From assembly GCA_020249005.1 (NCBI GenBank), contig JADCGN010000070.1, positions 1-10,102 on the forward strand: a stretch of DNA of 10,102 nucleotides, read 5' to 3'. Positions 1 through 5,741 of this stretch are shown here, one piece after another. The translations under genes were made by a program, and so were the position numbers. Every line of letters starts with the position of its first letter. Position 1 is the stretch's first letter. This stretch comes from Alphaproteobacteria bacterium. GTDB lineage: Bacteria; Pseudomonadota; Alphaproteobacteria; UBA2136; UBA6156. The notes under the pieces are model-generated. The model had not been told where the DNA came from, made no database searches, and worked only from the letters and a program-made list of their open reading frames with translations.

Positions 1-567
1 CTGGTCGGACGACTGACTTCCTGGAAGGGCCAACATTTGCTGTTGGAGGCGTTAAGCCTGTTGCCCCACCGGCGCTGGGTGGTGGCCTTTGCGGGCGGCC
101 CTGAAAAGCGCGGTGACTATGCCCGCGATTTGGCGGGCTTCGCCCAGCGGTTGGGGATTGCCGACAACGTCCGTTGGCTGGGGAGCCGCCGCGATATTCC
201 CCAATTGTTGGCCGCCAGCACCTTGGCCTTCAGTTGCAGCACGCGGCCGGAAGCCTTCGGCCGGGTGGCGGTGGAAGCCCAAGCGATGGGCGTGCCGGTG
301 ATTGCCAGCGCCCACGGCGGCAGTGTGGAAACCATTCTGCCGGGGCAAACCGGGTGGTTGCTGCCGGTGAATGAACGTGGGGAGGTTGCGCCACAGGCCC
401 TCGCCGATTGCATCGCCCGTGCCTTGCGGAACCGGCAGGCTTTGGCCAGCATGGGCCAGGATGCGGCACAGCATGTGCGCGGGCGCTATACCGAAGCCCG
501 CATGTGCCGCCAGGAACTGACAGCCTACCTCCGTGCCTTGGGGGTGGCTGCCGAACACAAGGCTTAA
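1..567 (+). CDS. GT4-type glycosyltransferase, C-terminal part (5' end outside window)
   Basis: The reading frame is open from base 1, so the gene begins upstream; 188 residues of the C-terminal, nucleotide-sugar-binding Rossmann domain are visible. It starts in the classic GT4 segment GRLTSWKGQHLLLEAL and carries the EX7E motif (E84 and E92 of the visible part, in RPEAFGRVAVE), followed by GVPVIASAHGGSVE and a GWLLPV stretch. In the family this region binds the UDP- or GDP-sugar donor, and the two glutamates contact the sugar and the nucleotide. The enzyme would act at the cytoplasmic face of the inner membrane, probably in lipopolysaccharide, capsule or other glycan assembly; donor and acceptor cannot be read from this fragment. 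The stop is 18 bases before the next gene, so it is probably the first visible member of a three-gene operon. The family call is secure; the substrate is unknown. Confidence 0.93.
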   Translation: MVGRLTSWKGQHLLLEALSLLPHRRWVVAFAGGPEKRGDYARDLAGFAQRLGIADNVRWLGSRRDIPQLLAASTLAFSCSTRPEAFGRVAVEAQAMGVPVIASAHGGSVETILPGQTGWLLPVNERGEVAPQALADCIARALRNRQALASMGQDAAQHVRGRYTEARMCRQELTAYLRALGVAAEHKA

Positions 568-585
568 GAATAAGGATTCCGCCGA

Positions 586-1059
586 ATGCCGCGCTGTATG
601 TTGGCCCTGGATATTCAGACCTACTACCGCCCTGGCCCCGGCATGGTGGCGCAGATCAATCAGCTGGCCGCCAGCATGCCCACCTGTGCCACGCTGTTTA
701 CCCACGATGAAAGCATCACCCCGCTGGTGCGCTTTGGCCGGACACCGCCGATGGATACCAGCGTGTTGGTCAGCACCGGGGCGGTGATTCCCAAGCACGG
801 CTACGGCCTCCCCGCCCAAGCGGTGGAATGGTTAAAGCGCCAGAGCCCCGATGAGGTGCTGGTGGTGGGCGGGCATACCGATGCCAACCTGTTGGCGGCC
901 GGCTTCGCCCTGTTTGATGCGGGGCTGAAGCCTGCCTGTGTGCCGGTGCTGAACTTTGGGAATGACTGGTACATGCACACCGTGACCACTGGGATCTGGG
1001 AGCGTGAAATTGGCAAATTGTACCAGAGCGTCGCGGAGTTCCAGTTTGGCGGTCTCTAA
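586..1059 (+). CDS. Isochorismatase-like (cysteine hydrolase fold) protein lacking the usual catalytic Cys
   Basis: 157 residues. The ATG is placed by AAGGA at 572-576, nine bases upstream. The layout matches the isochorismatase/nicotinamidase superfamily: a first beta strand ending in LALDIQ (D9 at the general-acid/base aspartate position), a lysine loop IPKHGYG (K70), and the strand-turn-helix VLVVGGHTDANLLAAGFAL (residues 91-109), which corresponds to the family signature G-x-x-T-D-x-C-V-x-x-T-A. In that alignment the nucleophilic cysteine falls on N101. The protein has only C4, C34 and C118, none at the active position; C118 lies in the following strand (PACVPVLNF). It is also short for the family (usually about 180-220 residues). 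What I see is the fold signature with two of three triad residues. That it is inactive as a cysteine hydrolase is inference. It may bind a small molecule, use other chemistry, or play a structural role. Its 3' end overlaps the lipoprotein gene. Confidence 0.72.
   Translation: MPRCMLALDIQTYYRPGPGMVAQINQLAASMPTCATLFTHDESITPLVRFGRTPPMDTSVLVSTGAVIPKHGYGLPAQAVEWLKRQSPDEVLVVGGHTDANLLAAGFALFDAGLKPACVPVLNFGNDWYMHTVTTGIWEREIGKLYQSVAEFQFGGL
1035..1038 (+). promoter_or_regulatory. Ribosome binding site deciding a TTG start
   Basis: GGAG lies seven bases before a TTG at 1046, inside the end of the preceding gene. The in-frame alternative GTG at 1004 has a GGGAG only one base away, which is too close to work well. 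The TTG start also gives a much more normal lipoprotein signal peptide, so it is preferred. Confidence 0.55.
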
Positions 1060-1387
1060 ACATCGCTTGGTGTGGTTGGGCTTGGGACTGGCCCTCGGTG
1101 GCTGCGCGCCCTTGCTGGACGAACCACGCCAGTACCACTGGAATAAGGAATGGTCGGAACTGAAAACCTACTGGCCCTGGCAACCCAACCAGCGTCCGTT
1201 TGAGGGATTGTTCAGTCAGCGTAGCAATCCCGATGGCTGCCAACTTTTACCGGTAGAAAATCGTGTGACGCTGCAAGATGGCGTGAGCGATAAGGTGAAC
1301 TACCGCCAGTGCTGGGATACCCCGTACCCCCGGGGCCCCTACGCCAGCGGCCAACGCATGCAGAATCGGCCCGAGCCGTTGGATTAA
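1046..1387 (+). CDS. Small predicted outer-membrane lipoprotein of unknown function
   Basis: From the TTG at 1046 the product is 113 residues and begins with a compact type II signal peptide: a basic n-region (K5, H6, R7), a hydrophobic core VWLGLGLAL, and lipobox LGGC with the lipidated cysteine at C20. Residue +2 after the cysteine is alanine, not aspartate, so by the usual Lol sorting rule the mature lipoprotein would go to the outer membrane. The mature part is about 94 residues, rich in tryptophan, tyrosine and proline (for example TYWPWQPNQRPFEGLF), with two more cysteines (C65, C89) that could form a disulfide. I recognise no family. The start overlaps the hydrolase stop by 14 bases, which suggests translational coupling, and a terminator follows at once. 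A longer form from GTG 1004 is possible but would push the signal peptide inward by 14 residues. Confidence 0.75.
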   Translation: MAVSKHRLVWLGLGLALGGCAPLLDEPRQYHWNKEWSELKTYWPWQPNQRPFEGLFSQRSNPDGCQLLPVENRVTLQDGVSDKVNYRQCWDTPYPRGPYASGQRMQNRPEPLD

Positions 1388-1414
1388 AAAAACCGCCCAA
1401 CGGCGGTTTTTTTT
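1386..1414. terminator. Bidirectional intrinsic terminator between the lipoprotein gene and infC
   Basis: An ACCGCC / GGCGGT stem (1392-1397 with 1402-1407, loop CAAC) is flanked by seven A on the left and eight T on the right. Read on the plus strand it ends the lipoprotein operon, whose stop codon it overlaps. Read on the minus strand it is an equally good hairpin plus T-run, starting ten bases after the infC stop. Confidence 0.92.
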
Positions 1415-1424
1415 GCAGAGCACG

Positions 1425-1982
1425 TTACGAACTCTTTTTCTTCTTATCCGGGCTCAGTACCAACGTCATGAAGCGGCCTTCCAGCCCACTGCGGAAATCC
1501 ACCTTGGCCAGCTCGGCGGTGTCGGCGATCAGGCGGTCGAGCATCTGTTGGCCTTGCTCTTGGTGGGTGGTTTCCCGTCCGCGGAAGCGTAGGTTAATCT
1601 TGGCCTTGTTGCCGTCTTCCAAGAATTCCTTAATCTTGCGCAGCTTCACCTGGTAGTCGTTTTCTTCCGTCCCGGGGCGGAACACCATTTCCTTCACCTC
1701 CATCACGCTCTGGTTGCGCTTGGCTTCGGCCTTGCGCTTGGCTTCTTGGAAGCGGAACTTGCCGTAGTCGAGAATCTTGCAAATGGGGGGGCTGACGTTG
1801 GGAGAAATCTCCACCAGGTCGAGCCCCAGTGTTTGCGCCTTAAAGTAGGCGTCGCGGCTACTCATGACGCCAAAGTTCTCGCCCTCGGGGCCGATCACGC
1901 GCACCGAAGGCACGCGGATATCGTTGTTAATGCGGTGTTCGTATTGCCGGTTGCGATCCGGGGTGCCTCTAAAACGGCCGAT
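1425..1982 (-). CDS. infC: Translation initiation factor IF-3, probable ATC start
   Basis: Encodes IF-3, which binds the 30S subunit, prevents early 50S joining and proofreads start codon and initiator tRNA. The N-domain begins near HRINNDIRV (residues 16-24) and includes LGLDLVEISPN (52-62) and ICKILDYGKFRFQ (67-79). After the lysine-rich linker, the C-domain has MEVKEMVFRPGTEENDYQ and INLRFRGRE, all typical of the family. No ATG or GTG lies in frame before the conserved core. An ATC at 1982 gives 185 residues (E. coli IF-3 has 180), with RIN about as far from the start as in E. coli. AAGGA at 1995-1999 precedes it by 12 bases. An in-frame TTG at 2042 would add 20 unconserved residues, has no ribosome binding site, and lies inside the predicted -35. 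Non-ATG starts (AUU, AUC, AUA) in infC are known to allow autoregulation by IF-3. Unusually, no rpmI or rplT follows: the terminator comes directly after. Confidence 0.95.
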   Translation of the reverse strand: MGRFRGTPDRNRQYEHRINNDIRVPSVRVIGPEGENFGVMSSRDAYFKAQTLGLDLVEISPNVSPPICKILDYGKFRFQEAKRKAEAKRNQSVMEVKEMVFRPGTEENDYQVKLRKIKEFLEDGNKAKINLRFRGRETTHQEQGQQMLDRLIADTAELAKVDFRSGLEGRFMTLVLSPDKKKKSS

Positions 1983-1994
1983 GGGAGCTAACTT

Positions 1995-1999
1995 TCCTT
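1995..1999 (-). promoter_or_regulatory. infC ribosome binding site
   Basis: AAGGA on the minus strand within GAAGGAAAG, 12 bases upstream of the ATC at 1982. The spacing is long but usable. It is the only purine-rich Shine-Dalgarno match in the leader, and it supports the ATC start over the far upstream TTG. Confidence 0.5.
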
Positions 2000-2014
2000 C
2001 ATTGCTGTCAACTC

Positions 2015-2042
2015 TTTCTAGCAGGTTACCAGGAAAATTCAA
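2015..2042 (-). promoter_or_regulatory. Candidate infC promoter
   Basis: On the minus strand TTGAAT (2042-2037) is followed after 16 bases by TAGAAA (2020-2015), which is preceded by TGC, an extended -10. Each hexamer matches four of six sigma70 consensus bases. Transcription would start near 2008, leaving a leader of about 26 bases that contains the AAGGA. Found by eye only. Confidence 0.4.
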
Positions 2043-2047
2043 GCGGC

Positions 2048-2076
2048 TTGCGGGTAGGCGGCATTTCTTCTACGGT
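2048..2076 (+). promoter_or_regulatory. Weak candidate ohr promoter
   Basis: TTGCGG (2048-2053) and TACGGT (2071-2076) are 17 bases apart; each matches only three of six consensus positions. The main support is position: the predicted start near 2083 would lie inside the inverted repeat at 2077-2097, as expected for a repressor-controlled gene. Confidence 0.22.
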
Positions 2077-2097
2077 TTGCCAGCAGAAATTTGGCAA
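2077..2097. repeat. Inverted repeat upstream of ohr, possible operator
   Basis: TTGCCA (2077-2082) and TGGCAA (2092-2097) form a perfect dyad with six-base arms and a nine-base AT-leaning spacer. It ends three bases before the AAAGG ribosome binding site of ohr. Family knowledge says ohr is commonly repressed by the MarR-type regulator OhrR, but this does not resemble the OhrR sites I know, so the binding protein is open. Confidence 0.4.
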
Positions 2098-2113
2098 CAG
2101 AAAGGCACCTTCC

Positions 2114-2545
2114 ATGCAAGTTCTTTATACCACCCAGGCCACTGTGGTGAACGGCCGTAACGGCAAGGGCGGCACCGCCGACGGCCGCTTGCAGGTGGCG
2201 CTGAGCCACCCGGTGATTCAACCCCGCCCCGCCACGGGGACCGACCCCGAACAGCTGTTCGCCGTGGGCTATGCCGGCTGCTACGGCGGCGCCTGTGCCT
2301 TTGCCGCCAAGCAATTGGGCATTGAGTTGACCGCCGCGCCGGAAGTGCAGAGCGAGGTGAGCCTGCTGAAGCGCGACGATGGTGGGTTTAGTGTGCGCGT
2401 GGCCTTGCGTGTAACTTTGACCGGGGTTAGCCAGGCCCAAGCCGAAGCCATCGCCGCCAAAGGCCACACTGTGTGCCCCTACAGCCATGTGCTGAAAGAG
2501 GGCGTGGTGACCACCGAGGTGGTGGGCGTGCCCGCGCAAGCCTAA
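2114..2545 (+). CDS. ohr: Ohr organic hydroperoxide resistance peroxidase (OsmC superfamily)
   Basis: 143 residues, the normal length for Ohr. The ATG is chosen because AAAGG at 2101-2105 lies eight bases upstream; an in-frame start at 2048 adds unconserved sequence. Ohr reduces organic and lipid hydroperoxides in the cytoplasm with a reactive cysteine pair, recycled by lipoylated proteins. Key residues are present: R15 in NGRNGKGG, E46 in GTDPEQLFAVGYAGC (with R15 the expected Arg-Glu pair that activates the thiolate), peroxidatic C56, and resolving C121 in VCPYS. The C-terminal half (GFSVRVALRVTLTGVSQAQA) is typical for the family. The Ohr subgroup is preferred over OsmC because of the GTDPEQLF and VCPYS forms. 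The gene diverges from infC and converges on the tlpA-like gene, with which its stop codon overlaps by four bases. Confidence 0.93.
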   Translation: MQVLYTTQATVVNGRNGKGGTADGRLQVALSHPVIQPRPATGTDPEQLFAVGYAGCYGGACAFAAKQLGIELTAAPEVQSEVSLLKRDDGGFSVRVALRVTLTGVSQAQAEAIAAKGHTVCPYSHVLKEGVVTTEVVGVPAQA

Positions 2546-2553
2546 CGCTGCGC
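2534..2553. other. Hairpin centred on two overlapping convergent stop codons
   Basis: GCGC-(A)-AGC (2534-2541) pairs with GCT-GCGC (2547-2553) around the loop CTAAC, which holds both the TAA of ohr and the TAG of the opposing gene. A second perfect seven-base stem (CGCGGCG 2551-2557 with CGCCGCG 2563-2569) follows at once, sharing bases 2551-2553 with the first, so the two stems are alternatives at that edge. Neither strand has a T-run, so this is not a standard intrinsic terminator; it may still slow polymerase or protect the 3' ends. Confidence 0.4.
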
Positions 2554-3045
2554 GGCGGCCAACGCCGCGGCAAACTTGCCGCCCTGCAGATTAAGTGGCC
2601 CGCTTTGTTTGAACAGCAATTGCCGCTGCGCGTTCAGCACGAAACTCTCAGGCACCCCCGTGCCCTGCAGCGTGCCAAAGGCCAAGGTGCGGGAAGGGTC
2701 ATTCAGCCAGTAAACGTTGGTGCTTGGTGGGGCCTGGAGCCGGGCCAATACAGCAGCGCGTTTGGTGCTGTCGGTATCGATGTTGACGGCCACCAGGGCG
2801 ACCCGCGGGTGGGCTTGCGCGTAGGCGATTTTTTGCGGCAGCTCGGCCATGCATACCGCGCACCAACTGGCCCAGGTGGTGAGCAGGATGGCAGGCTGCG
2901 TGACGTTGGCCAACGCAGGAATGGCCGGAAAGGGTTGGGCAACAAAGGTTGTTGCCGGCGGGGTGTTGGGGTGGCGGCCCACCAGCCAGAGCCCCCCCAC
3001 CAGCGCGAGGGTTCCCACCAGCAAGCTCGCCACGCGGGCAGTCAT
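2542..3045 (-). CDS. TlpA/ResA/DsbE-like membrane-anchored thioredoxin-fold protein
   Basis: 167 residues. An N-terminal membrane anchor or uncleaved signal (about residues 5-23, VASLLVGTLALVGGLWLVG) is followed by a periplasmic thioredoxin-like domain with TTWASWCAVCMAELP (residues 56-70; active cysteines C62 and C65), the VALVAVNIDTD strand, and the cis-proline loop GTGVPESFVLN (P132). In System II cytochrome c maturation, such proteins (ResA, CcsX, TlpA) reduce the CXXCH cysteines of apocytochrome before haem attachment. That role is inferred here from its place directly after ccsBA: its ATG overlaps the ccsBA TGA as ATGA, a sign of translational coupling. The dipeptide between the cysteines (Ala-Val) lacks the proline common in DsbE and ResA. 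A general TlpA-type reductase is the main alternative. It ends tail to tail with ohr. Confidence 0.88.
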   Translation of the reverse strand: MTARVASLLVGTLALVGGLWLVGRHPNTPPATTFVAQPFPAIPALANVTQPAILLTTWASWCAVCMAELPQKIAYAQAHPRVALVAVNIDTDSTKRAAVLARLQAPPSTNVYWLNDPSRTLAFGTLQGTGVPESFVLNAQRQLLFKQSGPLNLQGGKFAAALAAAQR

Positions 3046-5741
3046 CGCCGCCGCCCCACGCGCCAGGCCACGCTGCCAAGCAACAAGGCTTCCCCGGCCA
3101 AGAACAACAGCAACCAAGCGAGTGTGCCTTCGGTAAAGCCATAGCTGTGCAGCCCCACTCCCAGCAGGTTGACTCCAAACCACGCCACCGCCACCACCAT
3201 CGGCGTGGCGGCCACGCCCACCACCAAGCCCAATGGCCCGAACACCCCACCCAAGCGGGCGTGCAGCACCCAGGCCAACCAGAGCGTGAGCAACAGCGCG
3301 CCGTTTTCCTTCGGGTCCCAGCCCCAAAAGCGGCCCCAGGATTGGTCGGCCCAAATCCCGCCCAGCAAGGTGCCGGTGGCGGTGGCAGCCAACGCCGCGA
3401 GCGTGAGCAGCATGAGCGGTGCTTGGGCAGCTTTCTCAAGCGTAAACCGGCCGCCTTGCCGCCACGCGGCCAACAGCACCCCATGGGCCCACGCCCCGGC
3501 CAACAAGGCCAGCGCGTAACCGGCGGTGATCACCAATACGTGGGTGGTGAGCCAAAAGTTGGTGTCGAGCACGGCGGTAAGTACGCCCAAGGTATCGCCG
3601 CCGCTGGCCGCATAGCGCAGCCCCAACGCTTGCAGCACCAAGCCTAACACGCTGCCTAGCCAGAGCCATGCGCGCCGCCGGGCAGGGTCGCGTCCCGCCG
3701 CCGCCAGCGCCACCAGCCCCACCACCAAGCCTACAAACAACACACTTTCATACAAGGTACCCACCGGCGGCCGCTGCAAAATATACACCCGCGCCGCCAC
3801 CGCGGTGCCGGCCACCAGCAATCCTGCCGCCAAAGCCAACGGCGCCCAGCGCGCCGCCGGGGCCCACAGCAAGGCCAGCACCGCCAGCGCAAATAAGGCA
3901 CTAGCCACCCAAAACGGGTGCAGCGCCCGCAACCACACTTCCACCTGCAACGCCCACGGGCGGACGCCGGGCAGCTGCGCCGCCTGCCGTACGGCAGCCT
4001 GCGTGGCCGCTTGCCACAGCGCCGTATCACCCTGTTGGTAAGCCTGGGCCATGGCCGCCCAGGTCGCGCGGTAGGGGCTGGCCGGCGCTGCCAACGGGGT
4101 GAGCCAGGTGTCTTCCCCTAACCGCGGCGGCATGACCGTGAAGGGGCCATGGGGCTGCTGTAAACTTTGCGTGAGCAAATAATACAGCTGTACCTGTTCG
4201 GCCAATGTTAGCAGCTGGGTATCCAGCGCATCGCGCTCGCTGGGCGGGGTGGCTGCCAAGCTTTGCAATGCGGCAAACTGCGGCTGCAGCGCGGCGGAAA
4301 TTTCTGGGTAGGTGTAAGCGCGGGGGTTCCGTTCGGGCAACTGCAGGCGGTTCAGCAACGCCTTGCTTGGTAAGATGAAGATGGCGCGGGTGTGGGCCCG
4401 GGTGGGCGCCAAGACGGCCTCGGCCAACCAGGCGGTGGCGTTCAATCCTTCCAAGTGGGTGCGGCCATGTAACTGCTGCAGCGTCACCTCGGCAAAGGTG
4501 GTGAGTGGCTTGAGGCGGCCCTCATGCTGAATCGGCAACGTCCCCCACGCTTCCAGCGGCAGCGTGGTTTGCGCGTGCCCCGGCAGCGCCAGCCCCAGCC
4601 AGGGTAACAACGCCAGCACCACCAGTCTACGCCAGCGTAGCCCCACATGCAGCACCAGCCCCAGGCACAGCAATACCCCGGCGACGTAGGGGATTAAATA
4701 CCCCTGATTGCGCACCACTGCCAAAATGCTTTCCGTGGGCCCGGCGGCCGCAGGGGCGACAAAGCTGGCTTGGTATAACGTATAACCTTGGTAGCGTAGC
4801 GGTTCGTTCATGCGGATGGTGGCGGGCCAAGCGCCGCTGCGGGGACTTTGAATCTTCACCGCGCTGGCATAGTGGCGGGCGATGGCGGTGCCGGGGTAGT
4901 ACTCTTGTTCAAACTGCTGCAATTGCACAGCAAAGGGCAGGGGGGTTTGCGCCGGGCGCAGCACCAAGGTGGCGCTGGGCTGGCCGGGAAAGGCCACCGG
5001 TTGGGGCACGGGCTGCCCCTGAAACAACACCAACCTGGCGGTCGGCTCGCCCGCGGCATTCAATTTGGTGAAGAGCAGCGTCGGGCGGTTGCGCTCGTCG
5101 TCGGGCTCGGCGGCCTTAGCCGAGAATTCTAAGAACTTGCGTGCGCCTTTGGTCAGGCCATCGTCCATCGGTACGGGGCGTTCGCGCAGCTGGCTGTTGG
5201 GGAAGTAGGCTTCCACGAACACTTGCTCGGCGCCCACCCCCAGCCGCGCCCCGGGCTGCAGCGCGGCGACGTCGTATTTCAGCAGAGTCTGCCCGTGTGC
5301 GTTTAGCACCGCCAGCTCGGGCGTATGGTAGCTGTTCATCACCGCGCTGGTTTGGCCTTCCGCCACGCGTAGGTAGCCTTCTTGGCTGGTGAGCGCGGTC
5401 ATCGCCCCCCCCAGCAGCAGCAACCACACACTCAGGTGGGCCAGCAGGCTCCCCGCCTGTTGCCAACGCCAGGGACGTAGCAGCAACTTTAGGCTTAAGC
5501 CTAGGGTGAGCGCCGCCAGCGTGGTGGCGCCGCCCGGGGTGGGCAACGGCCCCAGCCAGAGGATGAACGAAGAAAAATAGGTCAGCTGTGCCTGATACAA
5601 CCCCACACTGGCCTGCGCCCAGGTGCCGAGCACCAACAGCACCATCAGCCAGGCCAGCGCCACCGTGGCCACTTTGGGCCCGGCCAGCGTCAGCAGCATC
5701 TGCCGCAGCGGGGGCAAGGGCGGGCGCAACCGGGTTACCAT
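3042..5741 (-). CDS. ccsBA: CcsBA (ResB-CcsA fusion) cytochrome c haem lyase, System II
   Basis: 899 residues from the ATG at 5741. The integral membrane protein carries haem across the inner membrane and attaches it to apocytochrome c in the periplasm. The N-terminal ResB/CcsB part has membrane segments near 23-42, 74-90 and 97-116, a large periplasmic region (about 117-348, including MNEPLRYQGYTLYQASF at 311-327) and a segment near 349-368. A further hydrophobic stretch ends in ALPGHAQ (385-391); then comes a soluble region of about 210 residues opening with LPIQHEGRLKPLTTFAEV. The C-terminal CcsA part has RPPVGTLYESVLF (657-669) and the WWD-type haem site WGRFWGWDPKEN (802-813). Four histidines match the expected ligands: H102 and H827 in membrane segments, H734 and H865 in periplasmic loops. 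Size and arrangement resemble the fused proteins of Helicobacter and Bacteroidota. It overlaps asnB by seven bases and the tlpA-like gene by four. Confidence 0.95.
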   Translation of the reverse strand: MVTRLRPPLPPLRQMLLTLAGPKVATVALAWLMVLLVLGTWAQASVGLYQAQLTYFSSFILWLGPLPTPGGATTLAALTLGLSLKLLLRPWRWQQAGSLLAHLSVWLLLLGGAMTALTSQEGYLRVAEGQTSAVMNSYHTPELAVLNAHGQTLLKYDVAALQPGARLGVGAEQVFVEAYFPNSQLRERPVPMDDGLTKGARKFLEFSAKAAEPDDERNRPTLLFTKLNAAGEPTARLVLFQGQPVPQPVAFPGQPSATLVLRPAQTPLPFAVQLQQFEQEYYPGTAIARHYASAVKIQSPRSGAWPATIRMNEPLRYQGYTLYQASFVAPAAAGPTESILAVVRNQGYLIPYVAGVLLCLGLVLHVGLRWRRLVVLALLPWLGLALPGHAQTTLPLEAWGTLPIQHEGRLKPLTTFAEVTLQQLHGRTHLEGLNATAWLAEAVLAPTRAHTRAIFILPSKALLNRLQLPERNPRAYTYPEISAALQPQFAALQSLAATPPSERDALDTQLLTLAEQVQLYYLLTQSLQQPHGPFTVMPPRLGEDTWLTPLAAPASPYRATWAAMAQAYQQGDTALWQAATQAAVRQAAQLPGVRPWALQVEVWLRALHPFWVASALFALAVLALLWAPAARWAPLALAAGLLVAGTAVAARVYILQRPPVGTLYESVLFVGLVVGLVALAAAGRDPARRRAWLWLGSVLGLVLQALGLRYAASGGDTLGVLTAVLDTNFWLTTHVLVITAGYALALLAGAWAHGVLLAAWRQGGRFTLEKAAQAPLMLLTLAALAATATGTLLGGIWADQSWGRFWGWDPKENGALLLTLWLAWVLHARLGGVFGPLGLVVGVAATPMVVAVAWFGVNLLGVGLHSYGFTEGTLAWLLLFLAGEALLLGSVAWRVGRRR

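Noticed and set aside
52..819. 255-codon minus-strand frame across the first two genes
   Set aside because: It is opposite a clear glycosyltransferase and an isochorismatase-fold gene, with His/Gly/Gln-rich shadow composition.
2005..2010. Perfect -35-like TTGACA on the minus strand in the infC leader
   Set aside because: No acceptable -10 lies 16-18 bases downstream (GCTCCC there), and such a start would remove the infC ribosome binding site and start codon.
2473..3647. Plus-strand frames opposite the tlpA-like gene and ccsBA
   Set aside because: They are low-complexity Arg/Gly/Pro/Gln-rich translations with no ribosome binding site, antisense to conserved WCAVC and WGWDPKEN motifs.
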